Source: Syncephalis plumigaleata | Taxonomy: Eukaryota > Zoopagomycota > Zoopagomycetes > Zoopagales > Piptocephalidaceae | Assembly (NCBI GenBank): GCA_025201365.1 | Contig: JAIXMF010000009.1 | Span: 372,001-436,000 of the forward strand | Length of the DNA stretch: 64,000 nt | Reading direction: 5' to 3' | Part shown: positions 34,615-46,211 of the stretch, piece after piece | Position numbering within the stretch: position 1 is the first letter of the stretch | How the letters are laid out: each line of letters begins with the position of its first letter | Notes under the pieces: generated by a model | The model's database searches: none | What the model saw: only the letters and a program-made list of their open reading frames with translations | What the model was told of the DNA's origin: nothing | Program-made: the position numbers and the translations under genes

Positions 34615-35189
34615 ATGACTCGTATCAGCAACGATAAGGTAGAAGCTAGTTGGCATTCCACTTGCTAAAATATGACTAATCGTTATGCTATAGTTTATTG
34701 AGCTGATTCCAGCGTTATTTGCCAGTGCTCGTGATACTCATACAATCTATCTGACTCAGAAGCGGTGTATGTATTGTGATTGCAGTCGTTATACACATTC
34801 ACCTTCACTAATATACATACTATTGTTATTATCGGATAAAATAACTAGATGATTACACCAATAAGCCAAAGCGGTTACGAGTAAATGAGCCATCGGATGC
34901 AGAGTGTAAATTCGCGTGTCTTTGGCGACTTGTTTGCGATACAAAAAAGTATAGCACAGTTGTACGTTGATATCACAGCTGCTACTACTATTATTACTAA
35001 TAACGATATATATATATATAATAGGTGGAACCAGAAGATCAGACAAAATTCCTAGTAGCATATGCAGCGGCTGTTCGTTCGCAAGCAACCTCCTTAAAGA
35101 AGAAAGAGAAGCGACGTAAGCGTACTGCTGCCAAACCCGCTAATGGCAACAGCTACAACAACATCTTAATCATCACCTTAGTCATTTAG
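34615..35189 (+). CDS. SRP14: signal recognition particle protein SRP14
   Basis: Binds the Alu domain of SRP RNA with SRP9 and causes elongation arrest. Exons 34615-34638, 34694-34766, 34849-34961 and 35025-35189 give 124 residues. MTRISNDKFIELIPALFASA matches the SRP14 opening (SEQFLTELTRLFQKCR). YLTQKRYDYTNKP spans the exon 2/3 junction, matching the family's V-Y-I-T-L-K-K/R-Y-D. Exon 3 holds CKFACLWRLVCDTKKYSTVV, and exon 4 the FLVAYAAAVRSQATSLKKKE helix and a Lys-rich tail (KRRKRTAAK). All phases agree without correction. Confidence 0.9.
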
Positions 35190-35270
35190 TCATCGAGTAT
35201 ATAACCATATATATGTACGCAAAACAAAAAACACTAGTTTATTTCATGCAATTGCTTGCTTGCTTGCATG

Positions 35271-38200
35271 TTATCCCAATAAATCGGCAAATGGATCATG
35301 ATTAGATTTTGCTTGATTAGAGGTGCCACTCATGTTACTATTGTTACTTGTGGGAAGCACAGGTGTCGTCGAGGTATTACCACTGCCGAATAGATCGAAT
35401 AGATCGTTCATCGCTCCACCGCCGGATGATGTTGATGCATTACCTTGTGATGATGTAGCCGGTACTACTAGTGCATTATTACCAGTGGGTACTAGTGCAC
35501 CCATGCTTGGACCATCTAGCAAATCCATAAGCGATGGTGTAGCCTGTGAATTCGATGGTGGTGGCGAGGCAGCGTGGAAGCAGGCGGTGAAGTGGACATG
35601 TCAAAGTCCAGATCAAGTAGATCTTCAACGGCACTCTTTTGTACTTGAGCAGCCACTGCAGCCACGCTTCTTCTGCCGAGTTAGGAATACTAATAAGAGA
35701 GAATAATGCGAAAAGAATGATGATATCAATAGCTGTACTAACTAAATTACAATGACAATCTACTTACTTGACAGTCGATAGAGAAGAATCAGCGATAAAG
35801 TGACCAGCATCAACGATAGATTCGGGTAATTTGTGATAGACCGCGGCTAGTGTTGACAGATTGCAATAGCACCTCGAGTAAGGATGATGATACTGTCTCG
35901 ATCTCCATGTTAATAGGTGGTTTCTCCGCTAATACTACAGCCTAATAGATTATAAATTATATGGATTAGTATGCAGCAACTAATAAATATTGACTTGTCA
36001 TTACCTTAGCAGCATCAGGATTGGACGACAATAATCGCCAGTAGATGTAAGCACGATCACGAATATCCGGGTTATCGCATTCCTTGGTGGCAGCCTCTAG
36101 TGTTTGTATGACAATGTCTTGACCGTCACTTGGTCGACGTAGGAACATCTTTACTACTGCTGTAACAATTTGTAATTGTACCTATCACGAAACAGTATAA
36201 GCCTATTATCATTTGACATCTAGCCTTAATCCCCTACCATGGTTTCTCCTCCTTGAAGTTCTCCAGAAACTGTCCCAAAAGTGGAGCTGCATTCTCGATA
36301 CGATCAGCATACTCGCCTATAATCCAGATGAGCGATGCCTTTGCTTCAGGTTCATCCAATATATCCAGATTATCGCATAATACAGAAATCACTCCTTCGT
36401 ATTGATGGGGATATTTACGGAATATATCCTGCAAATACAAGTAAAAGATTAGTTACCGTTTCATCTTATCATTGTATACATGTACTTGCCTTGATGACAA
36501 TGATCACTTCCTGCACAACGTGATTGATTTTAGTTTGAATCAATTCGAGTAACAGTCGATACACCGTTCCGCGGCACCCTCCACCTTGACAGCGCATCGA
36601 CCGATGGCACGTACAGATCGTCGTACAAAGTCAATATCCACTTCGTTGGCATATCTAGCATCATCATTATTGTTATTATTGTTATTATTACTAGTTTATA
36701 TACAAATATCCATCATCTAGTCATACTTACTCTTTCAATTCCGTAAGTAAATGATCGATATTCTGTTCATTGACTAGTTAATAAGAATCTCGAGCTTCTC
36801 CAATTTCACGTATAATGGATCATTATACCGACAGAAAATACGCGCATTTCATTTCCTAATAGATTTGGCTGTTTCTGCAGAATAAGACTAATATTACGTA
36901 GTGCAACATATTGAATTTCAGGTGCTGATGACAATAGAGTCACTGTATGATTAGTATGTATGTATATATATATAGATATTGTTAGTATCTATCATGTGAA
37001 TTATTATAATTGGCACGTATGCACAATCAATATATCTAACCTAGTGGTGGTGTCATCTTCTTTAGTATTTGAGCACGGAATTCGGCATCTTCGATAAATG
37101 GCATATACACCAACAGGATCTATACATATATATGATATATTGTTAATTGAGTAATAATGCTAATGGATTACCCGATATGTCCACTTACTCTAATGGCCAC
37201 AACACTACACTACCATTGGCATGCTGCAAACGAGGAACAACCCGTTCACATATATTCGTAGCATCCTCGCTATCCCTTGGCGTGTAATTGACAATGGCAG
37301 TCAATACGGCAATCTGTCCCCATCTAATCTTACTTGTTAATGCGAGGCTTTATCACTTGCACACATTACAATGATGCCATCACTTACTCTGTACATTCAT
37401 TAAGAGCAATAAGTAATTTACTAATCATTCCTGAATCTACCGTAAATAGACCACCAGTTCCCGATGCTTCATTGATGTCCATGAGCGCGGTAACAGCATT
37501 GGCCACCACCTAATTACGTGTTAGCGACTACCTCTATTACTAGTAACACTGCTATTAAATCAACTTACCATGGGATTGGAATCGGCAACCAATTCACGAA
37601 GTACATCGATAAATCCATTGTCAACCGCTAATTCCGGACTGAGATCGTATAGTTTAGCCACATTAATGGCCGCGGTCTTACGTACGTATGGATTATCATC
37701 GCGTAGACACTTCATTAATGGCTCGCTAATAAAGTCTAGCATCTTATCGACACGAATGCATCCCATAGTACGAATGGCCAATGCTCGAATCAATGGATTT
37801 CTATCGCTTGTATCCTATAGTCATACTAGTGTTAATAGTGTACATGTCTATTAGCTATCTAGTAAACCTGTATTCACCTTAACAAACGTGTTCACTGCTA
37901 GAATCACTAGTTCTGGTTGTGTTTTCGCGTAGTTCATTAGATAGAGATAGACCAGTTTCTTTAGTTCCAAGTCATCGGTCTGCATATTCTTTAACATATC
38001 GGGGAATAGACTGCTGACATCCTTGCCAATCGTCATTTGCGCAATAACACGCTTTACGGTTTCCTTGCGTCGTATACGCTCATCGCTGTTCAGGTCGGCT
38101 CGTAGTTCCGTGAGTTCACCTAACGAAGAGTGAGTATATGCAATACAGTCGGCATCTACGCCCTACTTACCTCGACGCGTGTTGGCAAAGTAGTTTGGTG

Positions 38201-38273
38201 CACGTACGGCCGCGATAAAGTCATTGACCGCTCGTTCTACATCTGATAGTTGAATATTGGCTAGTGTATTCAT
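35271..38273 (-). CDS. beta-adaptin, AP-1/AP-2 beta subunit without ear domain
   Basis: Large subunit of a clathrin adaptor complex. The gene has many exons, starting [20 protein letters not shown]. Trunk HEAT-like repeats read [60 protein letters not shown] and [20 protein letters not shown]. The C-terminal part is a flexible linker ([20 protein letters not shown]) ending DPFADLLG at the stop. No appendage (ear) domain follows, as in fungal AP-1 beta (Apl2). A DLFDLF clathrin-box-like motif is visible. A few exon junctions are irregular (for example near 35560-35640 and 36780-36860), in line with base-loss errors elsewhere. AP-1 versus AP-2 cannot be fixed by eye. Confidence 0.9.
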
Positions 38274-38485
38274 GGTCAAACATAAACTACACTCTAGTGT
38301 AAATCAGCACTTGAATTGGAACAAGTTAAAGAGAAAGAGAGTGAGAGAAAGTACAACTCACTACTATAGTAGCAGGATATACTGAACAAAGAGTAGACAA
38401 TGTAACGTAGTAGCAGATGAGAAAGCGTTAACATGAACAAATGGCTACGTGTGTGTGTGTTGTAATAACAAATGAGTACATCGTT

Positions 38486-39872
38486 TTATTCAAAGTCAGA
38501 ATCAGGATCACCTAACGCAGTAAAATCAATGGCTTCCTACAATCATTCATTAGATTATTACTAGTTTAGAGCAAGGTTTGTTAACACCAAATAACTTACA
38601 GATATTGTTTCTGCTGCTGTTGTCGTTGTATCTAACGTGCTAGTATCTGGTGTTGATTGCCTCTTTCGACTTTTACGCGTCTTTGTATCCATAATATTAC
38701 CTAGATTTAAAGCTAATTCGAATAAACATTTAATACACATAGGTACATATGCATGCACGATAGTGTCAATGCCATACCTTCTTGTTCTGCATTTAATTCA
38801 CGTCGCATTGCCACCATATTACACTTTTCCAGTGTAGGCCGTCCTGTTTTTCCGTATAGGATAAGCATTAAATGAGTAAAATACTGGATCAGTCAATACT
38901 AACCTTCAACGCCTAAATCTTTTAGTATTGTTTGTAGACGTGCAATTTGTGATTTACCCGTTTTACAATCACTTAATTCCTTCGCCCTAGTTAATTCATA
39001 TTAATCATACGCTAATTCACAGCATTATGCATGTATATCTACCATTGCTTACGCACACCACACTTGAGGATATACTTTTTGAGTGTGCTAATCTTCTTAC
39101 TATCTGCATCCGATAGTTTAGATGATGATAATGATGATGATGTCTTTGTAGGCTATATCAAATAATTGTAAATATGTATTTCTACACTGCTAATTATCTA
39201 TAAACTAACCGCTGTTCCTTTACGTTTGGATGTTGATGTTGTTGATGACGATGACATTGATGACGTGGATGTGGATGTAGCACGATGTTTACGCGATTTC
39301 TTTACTGGTTGTTCATCTGCTGATTCCTACATATAACACGTATAGATTTAGAGTATTGATCTATTATGTTAACATTTGCGTGCTTACTTCATTTGCAGAT
39401 GAATTAGCGTCATCGTCATTGTCATCGTCATTGTCCTCCTCCTCCTCCGATGATATAACGGCATTAGATCTACGTCGTTTTGACGATACATTATCATGTT
39501 GAGTGGCATCTTTCGTATCCTGGATTTGTTGAGTTACTTTTATCTAGTTCAATAATCATAACACGCTATCAGTAACCATCATCCAATTGTTCATACATGC
39601 GTCGTACATATTCCTCATGCAGCAGTTGTTTGATTACTCCTTTGGCATTGCTGGAATCGAGTGACTTGTCAGCCAGTTGAAAGTGCTTCTCCAATTGACG
39701 TCGTATTTGTTTCTCTGTCACTGTTCTATCGTATATGTGTTATGACACGAGTAGTGATATCCTCGCACGCTACCACTTCCACTTACTGTATATCGCCCTC
39801 CTTCAATATGGTCCGAATTGCTTCACGAATAGTTTCGTGATCTTCCAGGACTGTGTCAATAGAAGTGGACAT
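38486..39872 (-). CDS. HIRIP3-type H2A histone chaperone with a DEK-C domain
   Basis: HIRIP3 is a nuclear chaperone for H2A/H2B that carries a CHZ-type motif. Multiple exons. The N-terminus (MSTSIDTVLEDHETIREAIR, then VTEKQIRRQLEKHFQLADKS and IKQLLHEEYVRRMYEQL) has the pattern of a DEK-C helical domain. A disordered acidic and basic centre follows (VISSEEEEDNDDDNDDA; RKHRATSTSTSSMSSSSS). The HIRIP3 core reads LKKYILKCGVRKQW, KELSDCKTGKSQIARLQTIL KDLGVEGRPTLEKC and VAMRRELNAEQE. The tail ends EAIDFTALGDPDSDFE. The DEK-C plus HIRIP3 order agrees with fungal and plant homologues as I recall. Divergent from HSP90. Confidence 0.82.
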
Positions 39873-40531
39873 GGTGATATTATTATGACAAAAGGATGTC
39901 GTATTATTTTTCCTTTTTCTCTCCCGCTTATCCTTCGTTAATTAATCGCCATTTTTTGCTTGCCTATATCAATCCCATTAGCGTAACTTGTTCGTTAATT
40001 GACCATTTGACAACTAGAGCATTCTATTCTAGACAATTTTGTTCAAGCATCTATAGCATTAAAGCTACCGTTTATCTGATACATTATTTGCAACATGACG
40101 TCACGCGAGCTACTCGAGGAAGGCCGTTTCATTGGCGGGTTGGAATGTTTTGCTTATAAATGACTTTGTTCAAGTCGCAATTCGACACCTAATCCGGATT
40201 GAGTAGCGATGGTTCCAGCATTTTCCATGACGTTCGCTCGAATGTGAATTTTTCTTTTTTCAATTCTCCAGTGTCAACCTCCTTAAAAAGGCCCGAATAC
40301 CATTGACGCGCACGCTTTAGCCGCTCACTTCACGGTCGTCTGTCTTTCCTTTCAACCACTATTACTTGTGGAAATTTCTCGTAGTGTGTTCATTCTACTC
40401 AAGTTCTCTGTAACTGCTACTACTACTACTGCTGCTATCGCTATCGCTTAGGCTGCACTTGTTTATTTCACTTTTCCGTTAACGTTTCATTGTTTGCATT
40501 GCGTACATCGTTGCCGTATAACAACAACAAC
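39873..40531. promoter_or_regulatory. divergent promoter region, HIRIP3-like / HSP90
   Basis: A 659 bp interval with a TATAAA at about 40154, a CCAAT-box complement, the candidate HSE and a CTACTACTACTACTGC repeat (about 40418-40436) in the HSP90 leader. No coding gene recognised. Confidence 0.5.
40212..40236 (+). promoter_or_regulatory. candidate step-type heat shock element upstream of HSP90
   Basis: TTC trimers start at 40213, 40223 and 40233, exactly 10 bp apart, the spacing of step-type HSF sites. Two GAA trimers follow at 40240 and 40246, and an inverted CCAAT lies near 40128-40132. Three TTCs with this spacing can arise by chance, but the position about 300 bp upstream of an HSP90 gene supports the call. 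Confidence 0.45.
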
Positions 40532-42661
40532 ATGGCCGATAACACCAATTCCGAGACTTTCGCCTTCCAGGCTGAAATCTCGCAACTTATGTCGCTTATC
40601 ATTAACACTTTCTACTCGAACAAAGAGATTTTCCTTCGTGAACTTATCTCCAACGCATCCGATGCTCTCGACAAAATCCGTTACCAATCGCTTACCGACA
40701 AGGCCGTGTTGGAGAGCTGCAAGGACTTGTACATTCGCTTGACCCCCGATCCAGTCAACAAGACATTGACCATCCGCGATACGGGTATTGGTATGACCAA
40801 GGCCGATCTCGTCCAGAATCTAGGTACCATCGCCAAGTCGGGTACCAAGAGCTTCATGGAGATGCTCCAATCCGGTGCTGACATCAGTATGATTGGTCAA
40901 TTCGGTGTGGGTTTCTACTCTGCCTACTTGGTGGCCGATCGCGTCCAAGTCATCACGAAGCACAACGACGACGAGCAATACATTTGGGAATCGGCCGCCG
41001 GTGGTTCCTTCACCGTCACGCTCGACACCGAGAACGAGCCATTGGGTCGTGGTACCGCCATCAAGCTCTTCCTCAAGGAGGATCAAGTCGAGTACGTCGA
41101 AGAGGCCAAGATCAAGGAGATCGTCAAGAAGCACTCGGAATTCATCGGCTACCCAATCCAACTCCTCGTGACCAAGGAAACTGAAACCGAAGTCACCGAC
41201 GACGAGGCCGAGGAAGAGGAGGTAGACGCCGAGAAGAAGGCCGAAGACAGCGCCAAGATCGAGGAGATCGACGAGGAGGAAGAGGGCAAGGAGAAGAAGA
41301 AGAAGACCAAGAAGGTCAAGGAGACCAAGACCGAGGAGGAGGAGCTCAACAAGACCAAGCCATTGTGGACTCGCAACCCGGATGACATCAAGTCGGAGGA
41401 GTACGACGCCTTCTACAAGGCATTGACCAACGACTGGGAGGATCCATTGGCCGTCAAGCACTTCTCGGTTGAGGGTCAGCTCGAGTTCCGCGCCATCCTC
41501 TACACGCCAAAGCGCGCTCCATTCGATATGTTCGAGACACGTAAGAAGCGCAACAACATCAAGTTGTACGTTCGTCGCGTCTTCATCATGGACGACTGCG
41601 AGGATCTCATTCCGGAATGGCTCAACTTCGTCAAGGGTGTTGTCGACTCCGAGGATCTCCCACTTAACATTTCGCGTGAAATCTTGCAACAGAACAAGAT
41701 CCTTAAGGTCATCCGCAAGAACATCGTCAAGAAGTGCATTGAAATGTTCGTCGAGATCTCGGAGGACAAGGAGAACTTCGCCAAGTTCTACGAGGCCTTC
41801 GGCAAGAACATCAAGCTCGGTATCCACGAAGACGCCCAGAACCGTGGCAAATTGGCCGAACTATTGCGCTTCCACTCCACCAAGTCCGGCGATGAGGCCA
41901 CTTCGTTGAAGGACTACGTCACTCGTATGCCAGAGAAGCAGAAGAACATCTACTTCATCACCGGTGAGTCGCGTCAAGCTGTCGAGAACTCGCCATTCCT
42001 CGAGGCATTGAAGAAGCGCGGTTTCGAGGTCTTGTTCATGGTTGACCCGATCGACGAGTACTGCGTCCAGCAATTGCGCGAATACGAAGGCAAGAAGCTC
42101 ATGTCCGTCACCAAGGAGGGTCTCGAGCTTGAGGAGGACGAGGACGAGAAGAAGCAATTTGAGGAGGAGAAGGCCGCTTTGGAGCCATTGTGCTCGGCCC
42201 TTAAGGAGATCCTCGGCGACAAGGTCGAGAAGGTCACCGTTGGCTCGCGTATCGTCAGCTCGCCATGTGTCTTGGTCACCGGTCAATTCGGTTGGTCCGC
42301 CAACATGGAGCGTATCATGAAGGCGCAAGCCCTCCGCGACTCATCCATGTCATCCTACATGGCCTCGAAGAAGACAATGGAGTTGAACCCATCTCATCCA
42401 ATTGTCAAGGCATTGAAGACACGCGTTGCCGCTGACAAGAACGATAAGACCGTCAAGGATTTGACCTTCTTGTTGTACGAAACCTCTCTCTTGTCATCTG
42501 GCTTCAGCCTCGATGATCCATCAGCCTTCGCCAGCCGTATCAACCGTATGATCAAGCTTGGTCTATCGATCGACGACACCGAAGAGACGGAGGAAGTAGC
42601 CGCCGACGAGGAGATGCCAGAATTGGCAGAAGCTGACTCCAAGATGGAAGAAGTCGACTAA
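40532..42661 (+). CDS. HSP90: heat shock protein HSP90 (cytosolic)
   Basis: ATP-driven molecular chaperone for kinases, receptors and other clients. Intronless, 709 residues from [20 protein letters not shown]. The N-terminal GHKL ATPase shows [43 protein letters not shown] and [13 protein letters not shown]. An acidic/basic charged linker spans roughly residues 220-285. The middle domain has [40 protein letters not shown] and the catalytic-loop Arg. The C-terminus ends MEEVD, the TPR-cochaperone motif of cytosolic HSP90. Codon use is strongly skewed to C-ending codons (AAG, GAG, ATC, TCG), unlike its neighbours, as expected for a highly expressed gene. A 335-codon antisense ORF is a shadow of that bias. 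Confidence 0.99.
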   Translation: MADNTNSETFAFQAEISQLMSLIINTFYSNKEIFLRELISNASDALDKIRYQSLTDKAVLESCKDLYIRLTPDPVNKTLTIRDTGIGMTKADLVQNLGTIAKSGTKSFMEMLQSGADISMIGQFGVGFYSAYLVADRVQVITKHNDDEQYIWESAAGGSFTVTLDTENEPLGRGTAIKLFLKEDQVEYVEEAKIKEIVKKHSEFIGYPIQLLVTKETETEVTDDEAEEEEVDAEKKAEDSAKIEEIDEEEEGKEKKKKTKKVKETKTEEEELNKTKPLWTRNPDDIKSEEYDAFYKALTNDWEDPLAVKHFSVEGQLEFRAILYTPKRAPFDMFETRKKRNNIKLYVRRVFIMDDCEDLIPEWLNFVKGVVDSEDLPLNISREILQQNKILKVIRKNIVKKCIEMFVEISEDKENFAKFYEAFGKNIKLGIHEDAQNRGKLAELLRFHSTKSGDEATSLKDYVTRMPEKQKNIYFITGESRQAVENSPFLEALKKRGFEVLFMVDPIDEYCVQQLREYEGKKLMSVTKEGLELEEDEDEKKQFEEEKAALEPLCSALKEILGDKVEKVTVGSRIVSSPCVLVTGQFGWSANMERIMKAQALRDSSMSSYMASKKTMELNPSHPIVKALKTRVAADKNDKTVKDLTFLLYETSLLSSGFSLDDPSAFASRINRMIKLGLSIDDTEETEEVAADEEMPELAEADSKMEEVD

Positions 42662-43064
42662 ACTAACAACCATGTCTGTCTCCTTCTCTTCTTCTTCTTC
42701 TCCATCGTCATCGTCGCTTATGTTGTTGTTATGTTCATGGTAAAACAAAATCGTATATTTCTCTAAATATTGCATATCATTCTCATCATGATACATAATA
42801 ATTACATGCTTTATTCCCCTTACTTCTTTCTTCATATTTCTTCATTTTATTTGCAGTTAATGCGACCATGCATTTTATACGCGTTTACTGTACTTTGACA
42901 CAGAGTGTACACATTTCTTTGTCATTAAAAATACATGAATGATATACATTTGTACAGTTGTGGTGCAACGAATGCTTAATTGTGAGTTATTAATGAACAT
43001 GATACAGTTGAATGTGAATATTATTTGCTTTTTTTAATTTATTATTATCTGTTTAATTTTCAAC
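42662..43064. other. intergenic spacer, HSP90 to MTG2
   Basis: HSP90 3' UTR and MTG2 promoter. Contains CTT/TCG repeats (about 42685-42715) and T-rich tracts. No gene seen. Confidence 0.45.
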
Positions 43065-44579
43065 ATGTTAAATTATCACTTACGAATCAGCAACCTATTG
43101 CGTGGTAGCATTCCTTGTGGAATGAACCGCAATGCTTTAGCATGTAACCTAAATCGTCAATATTATTGTTTTCATAGACAGTTGAGAGGTTATACCAGCA
43201 AGGTAGCGTAGTAATCAGCGAGTGTTCCGTCATATTCATATTATAATGTTTAGTATACAGGATTATCGGATATATGGAAGCTAGACGTTGAAGGTGGACG
43301 TGGCGGCGATGGCTGCGTCAGTTTTGCACGGTCCGGTGGTAGCGCGACTCGTGGTGGCTCGCTACGTAACTTTGGACGACCATCGGGCGGTGACGGCGGA
43401 CAGGGCGGTAACATTTGGATTGAAGCGAGTAGCGATGTCAGCGATTTAGGCAGTGTAAGAACGCCATTGCTACGCGGAAAACGAGGACAGTCAGGACGTG
43501 GTGATATGGTACGCGGTAGGGATGCTGAAGACACCGTTATACGCGTTCCCCTTGGTACTGTAGTGCGTCGACTACCATTAGCCACGGTATTTGAACCCGA
43601 TGAACTTACCAAAGATGCGATGGAAGCTGCGCAGGGCGTAACCACGGAAGGAATGTCGATGGAACATGAAGACCTGAAGCCTTACTACGTCTTCTACCCG
43701 GGATGGGAGGATCGAGGCGAGATATTGGAATGGGAGCAACAGGCAGCGCGTACATCTCAGGGCAAACGACTCTTGGAACAGATTGGACGACGTCCTCCTA
43801 GTACACCGCCACCTTCTTCCTCTGATGTAGTGATTGATGTTTATGATATGCTAGAGCCTGGCCAGCGTATTCTCATGGCTACAGGTGGGCAGGGTGGTCA
43901 TGGCAATCGATGGTTCGCCATGCGTGATCGACCTCCAGCCAAGTTTGCCTCGCGTGGATTAGCAGGCGAACAATGTCGACTGGAGTTGGAGTTGAAGCAA
44001 CTGGCTCAGGTGGGACTGGTAGGTGCGCCGAATGTTGGTAAATCGACATTATTACGCGCAATGACACGGGCACGTCCGGCGGTGGCCAATTACGCATTTA
44101 CCACACTTCGACCGGGCATTGGTGTGCTTGAATTCGAGGATGGCCTACAAATACGTATTGCCGATATACCCGGACTGGTAGAGGGTGCAGCTCAAGATCG
44201 TGGATTGGGACTGACGTTCCTACGTCATGTGGAGCGTACGCGTCTCCTTTTGCTTGTCGTAGATCTCACATCAAACGAGCCATGGTGCGGTCTCGACACA
44301 TTGATCAGCGAGTTGTCCGCATATAAAACGGATTTACTACAACGACCCGCGTTACTCGTTGCCAATAAAGCGGATACACCACAAGCAAAACAAAACTGGG
44401 ATCAATGGTGGCGACCATTAGTAACGACATCGGAATCGAGCATGTCCAGTAAACTTCCCGGGCCATTAGCATCCATACAATTGAAGGACATCATTGCCAT
44501 ATCGGCATTAGAGCAAAAGAATACTGATCGATTAGCTCGTCGAATACGTCAATTAGTGACATCGGATGAGACACAGTAG
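43065..44579 (+). CDS. mitochondrial Obg-family GTPase (MTG2 type)
   Basis: An assembly GTPase of the mitochondrial large ribosomal subunit. Exon 1 (43065 to about 43197) encodes a basic presequence (MLNYHLRISNLLRGSIPCGM). Exon 2 (43261-44579) holds the glycine-rich Obg domain (VEGGRGGDGCVSFARSGGSA, PSGGDGGQGGNIW), then an acidic insert of about 90 residues. Next is the G domain: GAPNVGKSTLL (G1), FTTLRPGIG (G2), DIPGLVEGA (G3), NKAD (G4) and SA (G5). The exon 1/2 frame agrees only if the intron (43198-43260) uses a GC donor (GCAAGG). A GT donor four bases later, at 43203, would need one extra base. Confidence 0.88.
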
Positions 44580-44657
44580 TTTATATCAATAAATCTGATC
44601 ACTTGACTTTTTTATTTTTGTTTTATTTTTATTTTTATTTTTGAATTCGCTATTACA

Positions 44658-46045
44658 ATGAGTACATTTCAAGTTGGTTATGCTCCGGAATTACTACGAA
44701 ATGCACCATATCCATTGCAGCATAGCTGTATAATAGGAAATACAGTCGACAATACTGATTATGTATATGATATACAAGATATGGGAGATGAACTATTGGC
44801 GATAACCACTTCCGCCAATCATAATATTCATCTTTATGATAAAACTCGACTAATACCTAAAGCGCAACTCGTATATCATCAAAACTCGGTTAGATGCATG
44901 CAACGCGTACGCAGTGCCAGTCATTTATTGCTATCCTGCGGGGATGATGGACAAGTGGCGTTATGGGATCTAAGGCAGCATGGCCATACACCTAGTCAAA
45001 TCTACTCTGGTAAGGAATACCATCAATTTATGTTTACTTATCCACTCAATAGTGAATGTATATATGTATATAGGTGCCGGTCAGATGGCACTATTATCAC
45101 TAGATCAGACAGATACATTGATTGCCGTGGGTACCGAATTGGTTGATTACGATGCCTATGTACTGTTCTGGGATACACGCAGTGGTAGCATGCTTAAAAA
45201 GTTTAGCGAAGGACATAGTGATGCCATTACACAAGTAAGTAAGCAAGCATGCTAATCATCAAATAGAATAGTATGGCTAATGGGTATATTCGCTTAATAT
45301 AGGTGCAATTCCATCCTAATAATCCGCAGTATTTGTTAACTGCTGCCATGGATGGCATGTTGAATATTTACGACTTGAATGAAACGGAAGAGGACGACAT
45401 GGTGATTGCATCGGCTAATACGGAAGCGTCCATTCATCGTGCTGACTTTTTCGGCCCATCCTTCGAATACGTCTATTGCCTAAGTCATATGGAAACACTT
45501 TCATTATGGAAAGGTGAAGATGTAAGTGTAATGGCATGGCATCTATCTATATATCTGTATGCTTATGCGTCGTGTTCTATTAGATGGATCCATTGTGCTT
45601 ATTCGGTGATGTACGTCGAGGATCTACCGATACAGCAACCATAGATTACGTTATCAATTGTCACTATGATACAGATGCACAGCGACTATTCATGCTATCT
45701 GGATCAAACGAGTAAGCTTTCATTCATTCATCTGGAATGACTATTTTAATCTAACAATTTATCATGTCAATGTCAATGTCAATATCAATGTAGGGGCGCA
45801 TTGCATATACACCATGTTAACATGAATCAACTACAGCATTGTGCATCTTTCGTAGCGGGTGGACACACCGAGATTGTTCGCAGTGTTCATTGGCAACCAC
45901 AGGTAGGTTGTTCATTTATGCTACACTATATATATGTATATATCTGATAAATACACAATGTATTAATCTGTTGTAACAGTCTAATTATCTAGTATCTGGA
46001 GGGGAAGACGGTAAACTATGTGTTTGGCAGTCCAACACACCATAG
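44658..46045 (+). CDS. WD40 repeat protein, WDR89-like
   Basis: Six exons (44658-45009, 45074-45234, 45303-45521, 45584-45711, 45794-45902, 45980-46045) join without correction to 344 residues. About six to seven WD40 blades are visible: TTSANHNIHLYDKTRLIPKA, SCGDDGQVALWDLRQHGHTP, VLFWDTRSGSMLKKFSEGHS, AAMDGMLNIYDLNETEEDDM, LSHMETLSLWKGED and VSGGEDGKLCVWQSNTP. The DVRRGSTDTATIDYVINCHY region and overall order fit WDR89. Function is poorly known. Its ATG lies 78 bp after the MTG2 stop. Confidence 0.75.
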
Positions 46046-46211
46046 AATGATATGAACTAAATTGCAACGATTGTCGTATATAATAAACAATGTTCTCTAT
46101 CTATTAAAATACATTCATGTATTGGTACTTCTGTTATAAATTGTTGTGGTTATGTTGATGCTATCAATAATGGGTAACACTTCTCTTTCCTAAATTATAT
46201 TTCTGTTAAAT

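Noticed and set aside
40490-40531. HSP90 N-terminal extension
   Set aside because: Begins at TTG; the conserved protein starts at ATG 40532.
40820-41827. 335-codon minus-strand ORF opposite HSP90
   Set aside because: Antisense shadow caused by the strong codon bias of HSP90; Leu/Val/Asp-rich with no motif.
41861-42328. 155-codon minus-strand ORF opposite HSP90
   Set aside because: Same cause as above.
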